Assembly: GCF_905163445.1 (NCBI RefSeq)
Contig: NC_053190.1
Span: 15,006,501-15,070,500, forward strand
Reading direction: 5' to 3'
DNA: 64,000 nt
Source: Pararge aegeria
Lineage: Eukaryota > Arthropoda > Insecta > Lepidoptera > Nymphalidae
Position numbers and translations under genes: made by a program. The notes beneath the pieces were generated by a model. The model was not told where the DNA came from, ran no database searches, and was given only the letters and a program-made list of their open reading frames with translations. Positions 12,561 to 24,583 of this stretch are shown here, one piece after another. Position 1 is the first letter of the stretch, and every line of letters starts with the position of its first letter.

Positions 12561-13009
12561 CATGGTGTTATGGAACACACTCGCTGAAGTAAAGTACCAC
12601 CCCATTGCAAACTCTCAGTTTATTAAATTAGCATTTGCCCGCTTGCTCAATTTCTATACCTGTTATTTAAAACCCTATTCGCTCTTAAATTAGTGATAAA
12701 CTTCTCCCACTTCAATAAAATCACGGTATTCGGCTAATTTCTTAGACCAGGGCCCAAAGCATTTTATATTAATAAGTTAAATTAGTTAGTTTTTTTTTTT
12801 GGTTAATCAATTAGGTTAGCTGATAAAACAGTACAATACGTAAATTGATTGTTTAAGTTCTAATCTCAGGTTTACAAATGCTAAAAATTTACGTGAACTT
12901 ACCGGAGTTGTGTGTTTTTTGATATGCCAGTGTGAGTAAGCTTAAATTTTATACTTTAAATTTAACAAATGTAAAATGTGATTTTTTCATCATCATCATT
13001 ACTTCTACT

Positions 13010-13310
13010 GATATCCACTACTGGAAATAAGTGTTTTGTAGGAAGTTGCTAAATTACACGGTCTTAGGCTGCTTCGTTTAACGGGGCGGAGTCGCCATTC
13101 CATCACCTTGGGACCCCTAAGTCCATCGGTTTTCTGAGCAATGTTGCCAATTAAGCTTCACTACTCGCTGATATGGGATCTTCTTATTTATTATAACGTA
13201 GGAACACTAACAGCATAGCTCTCTCCGTCGCCCACTTTGTGATGCTGAACTTCTTATAAGGCCCATAGTAAGCAACCACATTTCAGATTCGTAAATCATG
13301 ACTTTCCCAA
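13010..13310 (-). mobile_element. LINE 3' fragment, decayed
   Basis: Diverged member of the same family: GATATCCACTACTGG, TCACCTTGGGACCCC and AGCATAGCTCTCTCCGTCGC are in the expected order. Confidence 0.55.
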
Positions 13311-13719
13311 GAAAGAAAAAAAAATATATCTCGATCATGATGCTTTAAAGAATGTAGGTATAAAGTTCCTAAGCAATGCGTCGACGATCAATTGAAATTA
13401 ATTGATGGCATCACTACTTATTTGGTTGTTAGATATTTGTATGTCGTTTATAATATTATTATTAAACTGTTCTCGTCTTCAATACAGTTAAGTCAATAAT
13501 CATTATATCGGGGTGTTATTAAATTTTCACGTGTGTGTGTGATTCCCAGCTATCTATATATATATATTAAATGTAAAATTGTAATGTTTGCCGCAGTCAT
13601 GTGATAACGAATTAATTTATTACTGCTTAAGTATTTATTTATTTGTATATACTACAAGTGCACTAGTAAATACTATAACTACAAGCAATATTGATTGTAC
13701 CCACCACATTAAGACTGAA

Positions 13720-14157
13720 GCGGTGATAGCCTGGTCGATAAAACTTTGGCCCCTCTTTTGGGGAACTAGTGTGATTCAATGGGGAACTGACAGTACGCTA
13801 ATCTTCGGAGTTTTCTTCGGCGGTATTAGCGCAGTGAGTTTGACTTCAGTTTCGGGGGCCCGAGTTCGAATCCCAGCTCACCGCCACATCATAACGCTCA
13901 CACCATAACTTTTCTAAGTTCTGTGCGTTTGAAGTAATTAAAAATATGGCATGCTTCGACAGTGAAGGAAAACATCGTGAGGAAACCCGCATGCCTGAGA
14001 TTTCTACATAATGTTCTCAAAGGTCACTAGGTGGGGAGTAACTACTACTAACACTAATCCGCACTGGACCAGCTTGGTGGACTTCGGCCTTAACCCCTTC
14101 TCATTGTGGGAGGAGACCCATGCTCTGTAGTGGGCCGGTAATGGGTCGATATGATGA
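13720..14157 (+). mobile_element. tRNA-derived SINE, family 2, with internal insertion
   Basis: Begins GCGGTGATAGCCTGG. About 70 bp of unrelated sequence (roughly 13745-13815) interrupts the head before the B box. The core and the distal part (GTAGTGGGCCGGTAATGGG) are well preserved. Confidence 0.75.
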
Positions 14158-14229
14158 AAGCAATCGAAATATACATTTGATGGCGAAGGGTACATCTTGA
14201 GGAAATAAGTTCCTTTGTCAAGGTGCGCA

Positions 14230-14378
14230 ATTCACTTTTGACCAGTGTGGAATTGGGCCTAAGCCTTTCTCAACCGCCAACCTACATTTGAGCAGCGCGG
14301 TGGGTCATTCGCTCTCTGTCCTATGAAAGGCAGCCTGTGATCAGCATTGGGACATTAAAAGGCTGACGACGGTGATAG
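14230..14378 (+). mobile_element. LINE 3'-end fragment
   Basis: Ends with CAGCATTGGGACATTAAAAG and GCTGACGACGG, a diverged form of the common lepidopteran LINE 3' end. It directly abuts the NRF-A poly-A signal. Confidence 0.5.
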
Positions 14379-14388
14379 AGTTTCCTTA

Positions 14389-14394
14389 TTTATT
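14389..14394 (-). terminator. Candidate polyadenylation signal of NRF-A
   Basis: AATAAA on the minus strand, about 120 nt beyond the NRF-A stop codon (TGA at 14516-14514) and just before a LINE 3' relic. It supports 14514-14614 as the true terminal exon. Confidence 0.55.
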
Positions 14395-14513
14395 AACGCT
14401 CCCAAAATTTACAACATAAGTACATTATACAAATTAAGATAAGAATCCTATCAGATCTAGATTGTAATGAACCTTTTAAGTCTGAAATAATTCTAATAAT
14501 ACATTTATCTGAA

Positions 14514-17500
14514 TCACATCTGTTTAACTGAGTTTTCATTTTTGAAAGTTTGTGAGTTTCCATTTTCATTTCTTTCTTCAATCTTCTTATTTGTATTTAT
14601 TTTCTTTTGAGACACTATAACAGAAAGGTATATCAGCTAATTATACATAAAGCTATACATAAAATAGGTTAGTTTTTTTGTTTGTTTGTACCGAATAGGC
14701 CCCGAAACTACTGGACCGATTTTTTACCGGACCAACTATTTTTTTTGCTAATAGAATGCATGTTTATCAATTTATCCAAAAGCTGACAAACACAACTAAA
14801 ACATAGACTACGTTTAATTTTAAAAATATGATTTAAGTCTGAAAAATGGTATTTGTAAAGAAAGCCAGGCGAATAAGTTCTACCCAGATTCTTTATTAAA
14901 TTAACCGTCTAGCATAACTACCATATACTAGAAAACTATAGATCTAAAAAAAATCCGCGGTGCCATGTACCTACATACCTGTTATAAATAAGTCACAATT
15001 GGGTTATTGTGACATTTTGTATAAGGATCAAAAAATAAATAGTCAGTCATCAACAATAGTCAAGAAAGTCTTATGACTGTGAACAATATTTACTTTTTAT
15101 TCCACTACAAGTTAGCCCTTAACTGGAATCTCCCAGGTAGCAAGTGATGGCGCAGTCTAAGATGTTAGCGGGCTAACCTATTATAGAGTATGGTAGTCAT
15201 ACCCCTAATCGGATTCTACGTAACATCGCACCGGGACACAAAATCACTTAGCGCTACGTCTTTGTCGGTAGGGTGGTAACTAGCCACGGCCAAAGCCTCC
15301 TACCTGACTAAATCAAGAGAAAGTTCAGAAATTATAAATTCCCAAATTGCCCTGCCGGGAATCGAACCCGGGGCCTTTTACATTACACAGCACTCACCGT
15401 TGCGCCAGGGAGGTCGTTAAAAATAATTATAATATAAGTTTTAATGTGAATAAACGGTTGTTTGTTTGTTATGTTTACACCCTTTAACTACTCAACCGAT
15501 CATCATGAAACTACGTGTACAATTTGCCAAAAAGGACAAACTTTTTAAAGGAATGCATAAACAACATTTAGAAAAAAAGCGTTCGTTAATTGTAGACAAA
15601 GATCATATATTGCAGAAGATTTAAGAAGAATCGTTTGATTAATAAAAAAATAAATATACTACAACAATACACACATCACAATCTAGCGCCAAAGTAAGCG
15701 TAGCTTGTGTTATGGGTACTAAGATAGCTGATGAATATTTATATGAATAATATACATAAATACTTAGATTATACATATCGACACCCAGACACTGAAAAAT
15801 ATTCATGCTCATCACACAAACATTTATCAGATGAAACAAAGGATGATTAGCTCTGTACGAAAGTAATGTATTATAATTAATATTGTTACATTATGATTGG
15901 CGTTTATAGCTGTTAATCTTAATTCAGTAAATTATTAAATCAAGCAAGCCTTATAACTGGGTATAACTTGACTAAAAACTTACATATTTCTATTAATCTA
16001 ATATACTTACTACATTCAAATAGCTTCTTGAAAAGAATAGCAAATGGTGCATCAATGAGTGCTGTTAAGAAGAAAGCTACAAACATTGATAACCATAGGA
16101 AACCGAATGCATCAAACATCTGAAAATAAAATTGAAGGTATAAATTATAGAAAAAAAAAATAATTATAGTATTAAAATTAGCTTGTTGTTCTTGTATTTA
16201 CTTGTTTTTAAGTTTATTTGAAATTCACATTCTGGTGACATTATTTAAGTTATTCTTTTGTATTAAAATTACAAAATTCAATGGCAAACCAAACCAAACC
16301 AAACCAAAAACCCGAAATTTTTTCGACCTATTTAGTTTATGCCCAATACCGAGGTGATTGTTGAAAATTTTACTAACCAAAACTAGTTTGTTACTGTATT
16401 ATGGAAAAGATTGCATTTCATTTCCATAAAAAATCTGATTTTCAGAAAATAAATCGAGTTAAGGAAAAAACAAATATAGTTATCGCTGATATTTAGTTAT
16501 TAGTAATCGTTAAAGCCCACCAATACATTGGACCTGTCTGAGAGTTTTATGCTCTAAAAACGTCTATCCAACGTGAGAAAAGGCCTTATGATGATAATGA
16601 AGATAATTATGGAAAAGATTGCATTTCATTTCCATAAAAAAATCTGATTTTCAGAAAATAAATCGAGTTAAGGAAAAAACAAATATAGTTATCGCTGATA
16701 TTTAGTTATTAGTAATCGTTAAAGCCCACCAATACATTGGACCTGTCTGAGAGTTTTATGCTCTAAAAACGTCTATCCAACGTGAGAAAAGGCCTTATGA
16801 TGATAATGAAGATAATAATGAAAAACTTACCGCAGATCCAACAGTGAAATAGACCGGTTGTAATGTAGTCGAATAAACAGCAAACATCACAGACATATGT
16901 ATCAAGTACATCGCATAGGAAATACGAGCTGGAATTATCCAAACATTCAGAGACAGGAACCAGTTTATAGGACCTGTAAAGTAAAAATACAATTTTATCC
17001 ATTAATCAGATTAGACTTGAGTAGCAGTCCCCCAGAACTTAGTCCATCATCATCATCATCATCAACCCATTTTCTACCGACTGATGCACCCGGTTATCTT
17101 CTCGGTGAGAAGGGCTTATTCCACCACAGCTTGGTGGAACACGGCCAAGGACTTAGTCGCGTATCTACAACTACTATTATGTATTTTAATCTAAGCGTTT
17201 TATCTACACTTGGAGGAAACGTAAATTTTATTAATTATAAAATTTGTTGATTGAATTTTATTAAGTAAATTTGTTTGATACAAACTTTTATTCGAGACCC
17301 ACCAAGTTGCCAGACTGCGCTACTACTTTAAAAAATATATCGATGATATCACCAATAAAATAAAATATATTAGTACAAATACCTCCGTATCCATTAACGC
17401 AGGCAAAAATAATCCATCCAAGAGATAAAGACCACAAAGGACGTAAAAAAGAAAGGAACAGACTCTTCATTGTATTGTTTTCAAAATCAACTTGATCACC

Positions 17501-20500
17501 TTTAAATTTGCAGTATAAAATAATAATCAATAGGCAAATAAAAAAAGAAGTTATAAAACTATGCACAATCTGAAAAAAAAGAAATTTAGGGATAAGGACA
17601 TAAATTAATTAAAAATTAGAATGTCAATCAGTTTAATAATAGGATTTTTAGTATTAATTATCAAGAAACGCACAATCTTTTCTAATCTAATTAATTCAAC
17701 ATAATAAAAATGTTTAAATTAACTGAAACCTAATTATTTAAAGCACAAATTTGTAGATTGGATTATAGTCTTACGGTAAGTCGGTAAATAGGTGGAAAAA
17801 CACCAATGGTAGACCGAATTCGGCCTTTACTTTTTCAAATGCTATATATCCGGTCATTAATATTACCAGCATGTAATAGTCAGTACCTAAGAGCCAGACA
17901 TCATGAATTGAAGGCCATCGATTTTGGAGTAGTGAGATAGATCAAACTCTATATTCTCTATTATAATGAAGCAACCAACTTCTACCAAGTGGCAGCAGTG
18001 TTAGATTAATTTCAAAAATAATATAATTATGATATTATTACTTACAGTATGAATTTTTGCTCTCCTTTTCCGCCACAAATGTAGCATATATCCATATACT
18101 AATCCCACAAAAAATGGTGGAGCACGGGTTAAGATATTAACGTAGTAGTATATGTAATTGTTTAAAGTTTCTTTCAATGGCTCGCTTAAAAAAATATATA
18201 TAGTTGAGGCCGCAAGAGATGAGAATACAGCAGTTGTAAGAGCTGTCCACGCTGAAGCTTTAGATCTTCCGAGAACCCAATATAACACTATTGGTGATAA
18301 TATGTGAAGTTGTACATCGATAGCCAGGTACCATGTTACACCGACGCACTGGAAGGGAAAGTCATGTTTCGTTAAACATGTTTTGTTTTGGCTATTACCT
18401 CTACGTACTGAGACTTATAGACATTACTTATAGACTAGGGAATGCACCAGCATCATAACTCCCATAATGAGGACAGCAGATTGTGGTGTTGTGTTGTTGT
18501 TGGTGTCTATTACAAATGTTTCATTGACTAGGTCTTTACCTAGGTCTGTACGAATGATAAAATATTTAAGATCTCTGTAGCTTATATATCAACGTAAAGA
18601 ATATTAGTTACTTAGAGATAATATCCAAGTATCCATATACTTACTGCTTGTTGTGGGTTTATAAAATTTTGCAAGTGTAGTAAAGTAGTCCACCAAAATG
18701 TTCGGCATTTATGTGCATTATTAACCATAAATCGATTCCATAATGGACCATCTGCTACGCGATTTGAGAATGATGCTTCGTAAAGCACTACAGCTGCCAG
18801 TAAAGGAAACATTCGCAAAAGGCGATTGAGATAAAAAAATGGTAGGTTTTTTATTAATTCTCCTGAAATTAAAAAAAGGCAATATAAGATATTGTCTGTT
18901 AGAAATAGATATGTATGTATTAATTTGTATCTACATACATACTTCCCGTAAGCTTTTTTGCCGTAATATAAACGAGAAGTAATCCACTTAATAAGAAAAA
19001 CGTATCCACTGTGAGCGTTGCTGTTGTGATCCAAAGCGATTCATACGATTGTGACCACTGAAAAAAAACCAATACGTACTTGTAATCATTGTTAAGTTAA
19101 TTTGAAAGATATTAAAAAAATATATTATTGATAAGGCTAAGTAAAGTATACACACATTCACAGTGTCGATTGGATTAGCTGGTATAAAGCCTATGATATA
19201 AAAGACATGACCAACTATCACCCAAAAAATAGCTAAAGAACGGATACCATCCAGACAGTTTATATTGTTAGGATTTGGTTTTATAACTAGAAGTTGACGG
19301 CAGTTTTTCAAAGCTGAAAAGGCTATCAAGATCTCGTTTGCTTCTTTTGGATCTGAAAAGAGAATCATACTAAATTACTAAAGTACATACTTCATTTCTG
19401 ATACGAAGATTTTTATAAAAAGCAATAATTATTTTAAAGTTTCATAAATAATAACTAGTATGTAATATTATAAGCAAAATAATTTCAGTAAGATGAATGG
19501 TAGTTACCTTTTTGAGATAAAATGTTATGATTAACGTCATAATACGTACAAATGCATATCAAAAGACCTAGAATTGAAAATATCATTCTGAAAAGCAGTA
19601 AATAATTCATGTGAAAAGTGATAGTATTAACCGCAATATTTTGCTAATTAAATTTAATATAAATAATTAAATTAGTTATCTTCACTTAAATAGTTATTAT
19701 ACTCGCAAATAAAAATATATCAGAAACCGGGCCTGCTTCTCAACAATTAGTCTCCTATCGCAGATTTCGATAATCAAATCAAAGAAATCTTAATACCAAC
19801 AAATACGACGCCTGTGTTTCATCACGAACTCAAAGTATAAAATGTTATCAGTGAATCACTATAAATCGCAGTTTTATTGAAAAAACCCTGTTACATTTAA
19901 GATAAGATTAAAAAGATCATTTAAAAACAACCAGGTGTTTTTTTATTTCTCTTCTTTTTTATAATTCTTTGTATGTTCATAATTGCGTTTGTGTTTAAGT
20001 ATTTAATTCTTATTACAAAGAAAACAAATTAAGATTAAAATATTAAATAATAAACTTACACTGCTACATAATCTACTAGTGCCCATGGTTTGTCATTTGG
20101 AAGTCGACAATAATCATCTTCATATTCAAATCCTACGGCTGTCATATTGAATAAGAGTCCTGCTATAGTTTCTTCTGTTGTACACACTTTAGGGACACAC
20201 ATTGCCAAATGAAATGTGAGTGATGAAAAAGAATTACTTTCATCATTCCTGTTATATGTAAATCAAAGTTTGTCAACATTGTCAAAACATTATAATTAAA
20301 CAAAACAAATGTAAACAAAAACTTCTACTGTCACACATTTCGCTGGTTAGTATTTCTTGAACGAAATTTGAATCTAACGTAGTAAATACCCGCGAGAAAC
20401 ACCTTGATCAGAAGTTTGCAACACGTTTCTTGCTTACACAAAATCAAAATGTATCGAACAGAAAGAATTATCATTGCTTTATTTTATTTTATAAGTGCAA

Positions 20501-21978
20501 AAATATCTCACCTAAAATCTGTCAATTCACCGCCAAATGTAGCTCTTATTTTTTCCATATTTCTTGTATAATCCCTAAGATTTTCAAATACTTTGGTATG
20601 TATGCGTAATGCTCCTGGGTCAAAATTAGATGTAAAGTTTTTAAATGGAGGTGGCAACTGTAAATTTTGGTTTACTGGTACCTTTATCATGCAAAATTTT
20701 CCTTCTATTGACATATCTTTCACAAAGCTATGTATTTCAAGACATTGTGGATAATTTCCTAGATCTACTAAGTTTCCTTTTAAAATACCTCTTGGTACTC
20801 TCATTCCGGAATCCAAAACTAAAAAATTTTAAAATAATTAATAATTTCGTATCGTTAATACGGTGAAATTCTTTCTAAAAGATGAAGATATCATCAATCT
20901 TCATCATCATCATCATATCAACTCATAACCGGCCCACTACAGTGCACGGATCTCCTTCAATGAGAAGGGGTTAACGCCGTAGTCCACCACGCAAGCCTAG
21001 TGCTTATTAGTGTAACTACTCCAGACACCTTTGAGAGCTTTACGGAGGACTCTCAGGCATGCAGGGTTCCTTCACTGTTGAAGCAAGTGATATTTAAATT
21101 ACTGAAAACGCACATAACTTAGAAAAGTTAGAGGTGCGTGCTGGGATTCGAACTCAGCCCCCCGAAAGTGAAGTCGAGCTCCTACCCATTGGGCTATCAC
21201 CGATTCCCACTGGGTTATCACTGTTTTATCAATCAGTAATATAATACTCGTTGAAATGATGCAAATTTATTATATTGAACGTACATTGATACCGTCCCGT
21301 TTATGAGGCATGATCCAAAAGATAGAATCGCATCCAAATCGTCTTTGGGACCATGTTAATCAGTCACATAATATTTTCTTAATCGTATCAAACAACTAAT
21401 CTATGCATCTGTTGCCCCAACTGGCGCTTGTTTAGACCAAGAGATAGGTTTTTACCCAGAGTCGAACTAGGCTTCTTTAGACACCTTTGCTTTTTAATAT
21501 CTATTTTGGTGACCAAAGAGAGAATCTTCAAAAATTATAAATTTCCACCACGCATAAAATCACAGAATTAGCTAAGGAAGGTCCTTTTTTTAACTATTAA
21601 TAATCTTTATATATACATTTCGTGCGTGTGTATGTCACTGAACTCCTTTTAGACGGCTGGACCGATTTGAATGAACTTTTTGGTATACATTTGGGTGGCA
21701 CCCTGAATGGTTTAGATTTACAAATTAGCCCGACAGATGGCGCTGGGGTCTGCTAGTTTCTATATGTAATATAGTATCTACTATCAATACTTACATCTAG
21801 CCATCAGTAAGGAATCATTTTGCTGAATATATTTCAGTTGCCTCTGACATTCCTGTTTATCTAATACTCTTTCATACAAATCTGTATCTAATGGAAACTT
21901 AACCTTTTTATCTAAGTATAACTTTGCCCATGCTTTAGAACAAAATATAATTGTTAACACTAGCAAAATTGTCTTCAT
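14514..21978 (-). CDS. NRF-6-like acyltransferase-3 membrane protein A (710 aa, 12 exons)
   Basis: Multipass membrane protein of the nose-resistant-to-fluoxetine (NRF-6) type: a secreted-side NRF domain followed by an acyltransferase-3 domain, probably moving acyl groups across or at a membrane. Exons: 21978-21795, 20818-20512, 20248-20060, 19587-19508, 19352-19156, 19057-18943, 18862-18645, 18348-18046, 17569-17383, 16973-16831, 16119-16011, 14614-14514. Phases agree throughout and the sum is 2133 nt. Residues 1-18 form a signal peptide (MKTILLVLTIIFCSKAWA). The NRF domain covers about 30-220, with paired cysteines and the LYERVLD and CRLPNDKPW motifs. The catalytic-type motif CLDGIRSLAIFWVIVGH ends at H302, and about ten hydrophobic segments follow. 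The last exon encodes a short polar tail beginning MSQKK, which aligns with GQKK in the neighbour. No ATG lies further upstream in frame. Substrate unknown. Confidence 0.92.
15088..15416 (-). mobile_element. tRNA-derived SINE, family 3
   Basis: On the minus strand the head reads TGGCGCAACGGTGAGTGC (A-box-like), with B box GGTTCGATTCCCGG, then a 300-bp body and a tail ending TTGTAGTGGAATAAA. It lies in the last intron of NRF-A. Two other copies are at 38940 and 63575. Confidence 0.8.
15646..15826 (-). mobile_element. SINE family 1, head missing
   Basis: Body and tail of the family without the tRNA-like head, so a 5'-truncated copy. It lies upstream (on the plus axis) of NRF-A exon 11, in the long last intron. 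Confidence 0.75.
16398..16815. repeat. 208-bp tandem duplication in an NRF-A intron
   Basis: Two nearly identical head-to-tail copies, about 16398-16606 and 16606-16815, differing by one extra A in a poly-A run. They lie in the intron between exons 10 and 11; the second copy ends about 15 bp from the exon 10 donor. Either a recent duplication or an assembly artefact. Confidence 0.9.
17044..17155 (-). mobile_element. SINE family 2, diverged distal fragment (NRF-A intron)
   Basis: ATC-repeat run followed by a diverged distal body (GAGAAGGGCTTATTCCACCA), in the intron between exons 9 and 10. Confidence 0.45.
20901..21203 (-). mobile_element. tRNA-derived SINE, family 2 (NRF-A intron 1)
   Basis: Near full-length minus-strand copy from the CAT-repeat tail to the GGCTATCACCG head complement, between NRF-A exons 1 and 2. 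Confidence 0.8.
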
Positions 21979-22724
21979 TTTAAGAATTACTAAAACCAAC
22001 TGAACTGACAATGTTTAATTGACATTTTTAGTTCAATGATAACAAATTATATGATAACAAAAGGGCACAAATTGTTAAGATTAGCTGTTATCCTTCATTG
22101 ATCTAAATGTTATTTTAGGACTTAACAATTCGAAGCGATCGGCTTTGCATCAAGTTCCAAAGAACTGTGATACACTTTTTTTTTTAATTTGACCTTGCTT
22201 TAATCCATCAATTATTAATCACCAGCTGTTGTCCCCGTTGATTACAGTAATTTATAAATGCCGTGGAAACCGTTTGTTTTCTTAGGATCGATATGCCTGC
22301 TCAGTTGATTGGTTGCTTAGTTAGCGCGTGAAGGAAGGACAAAAAAACAAACAAACACACTTTTGCATTTATAAAATTAGTAAGAATTAGCCTATCTATC
22401 TTAACTATCACAGTTTACGCAAATTGATTTCGCAAACGACGGATATATATGTTATGTTAGATCCATGGCATTAGGTTTATAAATAATCCCGTAGTTAATT
22501 CGCCCGGGCCTTAAACTCTGCAATTTTAACTACTCACGCTAAAATGCTAGGTTTTATGTCTGTCTCCAGGGTGCAAGCGTTTTCAGCGCCAAATTTCATA
22601 AAGCTCGATAAATGTTGATTCAAAACTAGATTCTTTCGAGATCATGACTGGCATATGAAAATGACTGTCCCGGGGACCTACTAAGGTTTAAAATTACATA
22701 TTATTATTCTTTTAATTCCTTTAT
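21979..22724. other. 5' flank of NRF-A
   Basis: Would contain the NRF-A promoter. No convincing TATA box or initiator could be singled out; AT-rich with no frames. Confidence 0.4.
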
Positions 22725-22732
22725 ATTATGAG

Positions 22733-22931
22733 CAGTGGCGTGGGGGTATGCACAGGGTATGTAGATGATATAAAATCAAGAAAATCTCTAGTTCGAGTTA
22801 AAAAACATAAGATAAGCTTTGTAAGAGTCATTAAAAGCCTACTCTTAAATATTTATAACTCGTAGGTACTGGAGATTTTCTTCATTTTATATCATCTGTA
22901 TACGCTGTGCATACCCTCTATGCACGCCATT
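22733..22931. mobile_element. hAT-like MITE (about 199 bp)
   Basis: The first and last ~60 bp are inverted copies (left GGTATGCACAGGGTATGTAG; the right end reversed is GGTATGCACAGCGTATACAG). The left tip CAGTGGCGTG resembles hAT termini. ATTATGAG flanks both sides (22725-22732 and 22932-22939), the 8-bp duplication expected of hAT elements. No coding capacity. Confidence 0.7.
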
Positions 22932-23669
22932 ATTATGAGCATAACCGGGAGATGCATAGACAAAAAATAGTTCATTGCACTGGGTAAACAACGTTGACAA
23001 AATTTACAGGAATGGTCCATTTAGAGTTTATTAACATTCTTGTTTAAACTTGTCTAACTTATAGATTCTCTAAATCTAGTTTGACGATAATATTCAAATT
23101 TCCACGTACCGAAAGTCAGTTATTATGTAAGTACTTGTTTTGTATAAATTAGGTCATTTAGATTTCCTTATTTTATAAATTATTGAATTGGTTGATTTAT
23201 TATAACCACAAGCATTCTAGTAGGTAAGGCAAATATTGAATGTTTGCGTAGCAATTTTGAAACACAATCATCAATATCAAAACAAACAAATGATTTCCAA
23301 TACTATAAGTGTAGCCCTAATTAAACAAAACATTATGTTCAGAAGCCAACCAACATTTACGCTCATTAATTTATTTGCTACTTTAATATTATAAGGCGTT
23401 TTCTAAAATAAATATTCTACACAATAGATTCCTCTAAATTATGAATATTCAATGTTCTTAGAAACATTCTTAGAATGTAGGTATTAAGTTAACTACAATA
23501 GTAAATATTTATTCGACATTCGTCCTTGTGGATGTGAAATTATGAAAGCGTGTAAGTTATGCATTTTGCATTTGTGAATAGAGTTTACGAATCTTCCTTA
23601 CCTACCTATATTGTGCATTGGTCTTTTATATACAATAACAATCCAACGCGTTAACGTAAGTAACCCACA

Positions 23670-23830
23670 TTTTGAAAAATCTCACGTGAGATTGGGAGAT
23701 GGGGGAGGGGGTTGAATAAAATCTCACGACATCTCAACAGGGTCCCCACCCTGTTATGTCGTGTCGTGTCCCTGTGAGGGACAGAAAATTAAAAAAAAAA
23801 CATCTCACGTAATTTATGGACGCCCCCTAA
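23670..23830. repeat. Dispersed repeat fragment with 'CTCACG' motifs
   Basis: GGGAGATGGGGGAGGGGG and repeated ATCTCACG motifs, resembling a known kind of lepidopteran interspersed repeat. No frame. Confidence 0.4.
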
Positions 23831-24386
23831 TGCAGATCTATCAAATTATATATATTATATCAAAAAATATATATTTCATTATTTTGACGACCTCACTGGA
23901 CTAGTGGAAATTTATAACTTCTGATTTTCTCTGGTCTGGCCTTGTGGAGGGTTTGTTACTACCATACCGAAAAAGACGTGCCGACAATCAATACAGCTTT
24001 CCCATACTATGTCGCGTAGCTGAAATAATGAAATACCCCTAAAGGGTTACCGCTAGAGATTGCAGTGTAGGGCTAACTTATAGTGGTAAAACAAAAAAAA
24101 ATCGCCCCATTTGGACTAACTATTACCATTGTTATAATATTATTTTCTAAAATAAAATACTCTAAAAAGCCATGACTGATTATTTAACCGATATAATAGT
24201 ATGTACCTTGTAGTTTATTTGGCTCTAACCTGTTTCCGATAAAGTTATTTAATAAAACAGCAAACACATTGATTGTATTGATACAAAAATTTATTTACAT
24301 TATTTTCTACCGTATAATATAAAGATATTGAGATTTCCTTAAAATAAATCATAATTAATTTATGACTTACAGTTATTATATTCAGT

Positions 24387-24392
24387 TTTATT
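24387..24392 (-). terminator. Possible polyadenylation signal of NRF-B
   Basis: AATAAA on the minus strand about 190 nt beyond the NRF-B stop codon. It is the closest canonical hexamer found; the surrounding sequence is very AT-rich, so chance occurrence is likely enough to keep confidence low. Confidence 0.35.
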
Positions 24393-24583
24393 ATAATAAA
24401 TTAATTAATCTTATAAATTTTACTGCTGCACATAGGACATTATAACCGCATGATGTACCGAATGCCCCATGGGCCGATCGTAAAGAAATGTTACTAGATA
24501 AACAACTTAAATGGTTACGTAAATCTTATTTACTTAGTCTAACAGATCAAGTTAGTATTCCAATTTTGAGATATTCCTTCATC

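Noticed and set aside
15340..15416. Possible tRNA gene on the minus strand
   Set aside because: It is the head of SINE family 3, repeated at 63.8 kb, and continues into the SINE body.
21979..22011. Eleven extra codons upstream of the NRF-A start
   Set aside because: That extension begins with TTG, not ATG. The ATG at 21978 gives a standard signal peptide.
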